NCBI GenBank assembly: GCA_031292735.1
Contig: JARLGP010000227.1
Location: 1-15,562 of the forward strand
Direction: 5' to 3'
DNA length: 15,562 bases
DNA from: Holophaga sp.
Lineage (GTDB): Bacteria > Acidobacteriota > Holophagae > Holophagales > Holophagaceae
Numbering within the stretch: the stretch's first letter is position 1; each line of letters starts with the position of its first letter. Positions 13,655-15,562 of this stretch are shown piece by piece. Position numbers and translations under genes: made by a program. The notes below the pieces were generated by a model. That model had not been told where the DNA came from. It saw nothing but the letters and a program-made list of their open reading frames with translations, and ran no database searches.

Positions 13655-14710
13655 ATGGCACCAGCGAAGTACCCGTACGGCGTATGCATCGGCCGGGCCC
13701 AGCCGCCGACCTTGGCGCACCTTGCCAGCCTGCGCCAGGGCCTCCAGGTGGCGGAGCGGATCGCGGTGCTGATCGACGGCAGCCGGCTGGCCCCGTCCAC
13801 CCGCAATCCCTTCAGTTTCGAGCAGCGGGTCGCCCTGTTCTCGGCCGGCCTCGGCGAGGGGGAACGGGGCCGCCTGCGCTTCTTCCCGCTGCGCGACCAC
13901 CCCTATGCGGTCGCCCGGTGGCAGGCGGAGGTCCGGCATTGCCTCGCCGAATTCACCGCCGACGACCCGGGGCCTGACCCGGCCGTCGTCCTGCTGGGGC
14001 TCGAGCCGGACCCTTCGGGCCACGATCTGGAAGGGCTGCCGCGGCTCGCCCGGGTCGACACCGGCTGGGAGGCCGCCGCGGACCGGAGCGTGGCCGCGCG
14101 CCTGCGGGCGGGATTCCTGGAAGGCGGGCGGGGCTTCCGGAACCAGGTGGCGGAGGGCGCCGGCGCCTGGCTGGAGCGCTTCATGGCCACGCCCGCCTTC
14201 GCCGATCTGGCCAGGGAGCAGGACTTCATCCGGACCTTCAAGGATTCCTGGAAGGGCTCGCCCTATCCGCCCACCTTCAACACCGCCGACGCGCTGGTGG
14301 TGGCCGCCGGGCAGGTGCTCCTGGTGCAGCGCGGCGGCTTTCCCGGGCATGGCCTGCTGGCCCTGCCCGGCGGCTACCTGAACCCCGGGGAGACCCTCCT
14401 GGAATGCGCCCTGCGCGAGCTGGGCGAGGAGACCGGGCTCGCGGTCGAAGTCCGGGAGCTGCGCGCCGGCGTGGTCGCCCAGCACACCTTCGATCACCCG
14501 GAGCGCAGCGACCGCGGCCGCATCATCACCCAGGCCTTCGCCATCCGCCTCGAAACCGGCGGCCGGCTTCCCGGCATGTGCGCCCAGGGCGGCGACGACG
14601 CCCAGGGCGCGCTGTGGATGCCGCTGGACGAATGCGAACGGCGGCCGGAGCGCTTCTTCGAAGACCACCTGGCGATCCTGGAAACCTTCCGGGACCGGCT
14701 GGAGGCGTAG
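13655..14710 (+). CDS. NadM-Nudix bifunctional protein with divergent adenylyltransferase site
   Basis: The 351-residue protein is collinear with cyanobacterial Slr0787: an N-terminal NMN adenylyltransferase domain (about 1-165) and a C-terminal Nudix hydrolase (about 203-345), normally an ADP-ribose pyrophosphatase. The Nudix box is perfect (G240-x5-E246-x7-R254-E255-x3-E258-E259-x-G261-L262), preceded by YPPTFNTADALVV and LLALPGGY as in Slr0787. The NadM half keeps its overall frame (STRNPFSFEQR, PLRDHPYAVARW) but its catalytic motifs have drifted. GRFQPFHLGH is GRAQPPTLAH (13-22), the GHRKDASSYYL loop is GLEPDPSGHDL, and the SSTAIR signature is DRSVAAR. Nucleotidyl transfer may be weak, altered or lost while the hydrolase stays active. 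A GGAG site precedes the ATG. It is followed after 9 bp by a nicotinamidase-like gene, indicating NAD salvage or ADP-ribose clearance. Confidence 0.85.
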   Translation: MAPAKYPYGVCIGRAQPPTLAHLASLRQGLQVAERIAVLIDGSRLAPSTRNPFSFEQRVALFSAGLGEGERGRLRFFPLRDHPYAVARWQAEVRHCLAEFTADDPGPDPAVVLLGLEPDPSGHDLEGLPRLARVDTGWEAAADRSVAARLRAGFLEGGRGFRNQVAEGAGAWLERFMATPAFADLAREQDFIRTFKDSWKGSPYPPTFNTADALVVAAGQVLLVQRGGFPGHGLLALPGGYLNPGETLLECALRELGEETGLAVEVRELRAGVVAQHTFDHPERSDRGRIITQAFAIRLETGGRLPGMCAQGGDDAQGALWMPLDECERRPERFFEDHLAILETFRDRLEA

Positions 14711-14719
14711 GAGGTCCCC

Positions 14720-15562
14720 ATGCCCGAACCCCGCATCGAACTGCTCATCGTCGATCCCCAGGTCGATTTCATGGACCTGCCAGGATCCCAGCTGCCGGTT
14801 CCGGGCGCCACCCGGGACATGGCGCGCCTGGCCGCCTTCATCGACCGCTGCGGCGAACGGCTGGCGGGCATTCACGTGACCCTCGATTCCCACCACCCGC
14901 TGCACATCGCCCACCCGATGATGTGGGTGGACCGCCAGGGCGCCGCCCCCGCGCCGTACACCGTCATCTCCGCAGGGGATGTGGCCGCGGGCGTCTGGCG
15001 GCCCAGCCCGAGGCTGAGCCGGGAGGACCAGGCCTGGTGCCTGGGCTACGTCGGGCGCCTGGCCGAGGGCGGCAGGCACCCCCTGGTGGTGTGGCCGCCG
15101 CACTGCCTCATCGGCAGCGCGGGCCACGCCGTGGAAGCCGGACTGCACCGTTCCCTTTGCGCCTGGGCGACCCGCGCCTTCGCCCAGGTGGAATACCTGG
15201 CCAAGGGCAGCAACCATCGCACCGAGCATTATTCCGCCCTGGCCGCCGAAGTGCCCGACCCCGCGGATCCGGCCACCGGCCCCAACCGGCGCCTGCTCGA
15301 ACTGCAGGCGGCCGACGTGCTCCTGGTGGCCGGCGAGGCCCGTTCCCACTGCGTGGCCAATACGGTGCGCGACCTGGCCGCCGCCTTCGATCCGGGCAGC
15401 GTCGGCAAGCTGCACCTGCTGGCCGATTGCACCAGCGATGTCCAGGGCTTCGAACAGCTGGGCCGGGACTTCGTGGCGGAGCTGGCGGGCCGGGGCATGC
15501 GCCTGGTGGACAGCGCCGAATTCCAGCCCCTTGGCCATGGGCCGGCCAGCGAGCGTTCCTAG
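14720..15562 (+). CDS. Nicotinamidase-like cysteine hydrolase (isochorismatase superfamily)
   Basis: The 280-residue enzyme belongs to the isochorismatase-like fold and probably hydrolyses nicotinamide to nicotinate for NAD salvage. The catalytic triad is Asp12 (IVDPQVDF), Lys162 (YLAKGSN) and Cys211 (GEARSHCVANTV). A metal site typical of nicotinamidases rather than isochorismatases is suggested by Asp56-x-His58 followed by His62 and His65 (TLDSHHPLHIAH). PPHCLIGSAGH (126-136) matches the conserved cis-peptide region. It is longer than the usual 180-220 residues, mainly through an insertion at about 66-118. Its start lies 9 bp after the NadM-Nudix stop with a GGAGG site, so the two form an operon. 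The stop codon is the last three bases of the window. Nicotinamidase is favoured by the neighbour; another amide substrate is possible. Confidence 0.85.
   Translation: MPEPRIELLIVDPQVDFMDLPGSQLPVPGATRDMARLAAFIDRCGERLAGIHVTLDSHHPLHIAHPMMWVDRQGAAPAPYTVISAGDVAAGVWRPSPRLSREDQAWCLGYVGRLAEGGRHPLVVWPPHCLIGSAGHAVEAGLHRSLCAWATRAFAQVEYLAKGSNHRTEHYSALAAEVPDPADPATGPNRRLLELQAADVLLVAGEARSHCVANTVRDLAAAFDPGSVGKLHLLADCTSDVQGFEQLGRDFVAELAGRGMRLVDSAEFQPLGHGPASERS

Noticed and set aside
13535..15538. 667-codon minus-strand open frame opposite the NAD-salvage genes
   Set aside because: No recognisable domain and shadow-type composition; both plus-strand genes have full catalytic motifs and ribosome sites.

Overview
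The window is GC-rich bacterial DNA with tightly packed genes, good Shine-Dalgarno sites and outer-membrane porins with signal peptides, so the host is Gram-negative. It has an ATP-driven iron-sulfur reductase pair, a methylmalonyl-CoA decarboxylase and a NadM-Nudix/nicotinamidase pair. My tentative guess is an anaerobic or facultative Acidobacteriota (Holophagae/Geothrix-like). This is inference from gene content, not from a marker gene.

Left part (1-6711): the window opens inside the N-terminus of a minus-strand regulator (1-130) that is a paralog of the complete RocR-like sigma-54 activator at 5353-6711. Between them lie a CapA-family protein (minus) and a divergent M20 amidohydrolase (plus). 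Their shared 165-bp intergenic region carries two back-to-back -24/-12 type sequences, so the two activators are the obvious candidates to control them. The M20 gene is followed by an MFS transporter broken by a frameshift and internal deletion, then a strong terminator, then an outer-membrane porin lacking its signal peptide and first strands. This looks like an uptake-and-deacylation locus that is partly decaying.

Middle (6712-9865): a 71-bp relic of a methylmalonyl-CoA decarboxylase gene lies just before a perfect 10-bp terminator hairpin. Then, on the minus strand, come a complete Porin_4-type porin with a hairpin in its leader and the intact scpB-like gene. A divergent, complete bacteriohemerythrin follows.

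Right part (9866-15562): a sigma-70-like promoter and a roughly 200-nt leader with nested inverted repeats precede an apparent operon of a YjiM-like double-cubane-cluster protein, its YjiL-like ATPase activator and a purine/triazine-type aminohydrolase. Next comes a second structured leader, followed by a NadM-Nudix fusion with a degenerate adenylyltransferase site and a nicotinamidase-like hydrolase ending at the last base. The yjiM-yjiL-aminohydrolase operon is the best candidate for an undescribed system: a low-potential reductase paired with a heterocycle deaminase. No tRNA, rRNA, CRISPR array, insertion sequence or prophage gene was seen, and no gene-free stretch exceeds 300 bases.
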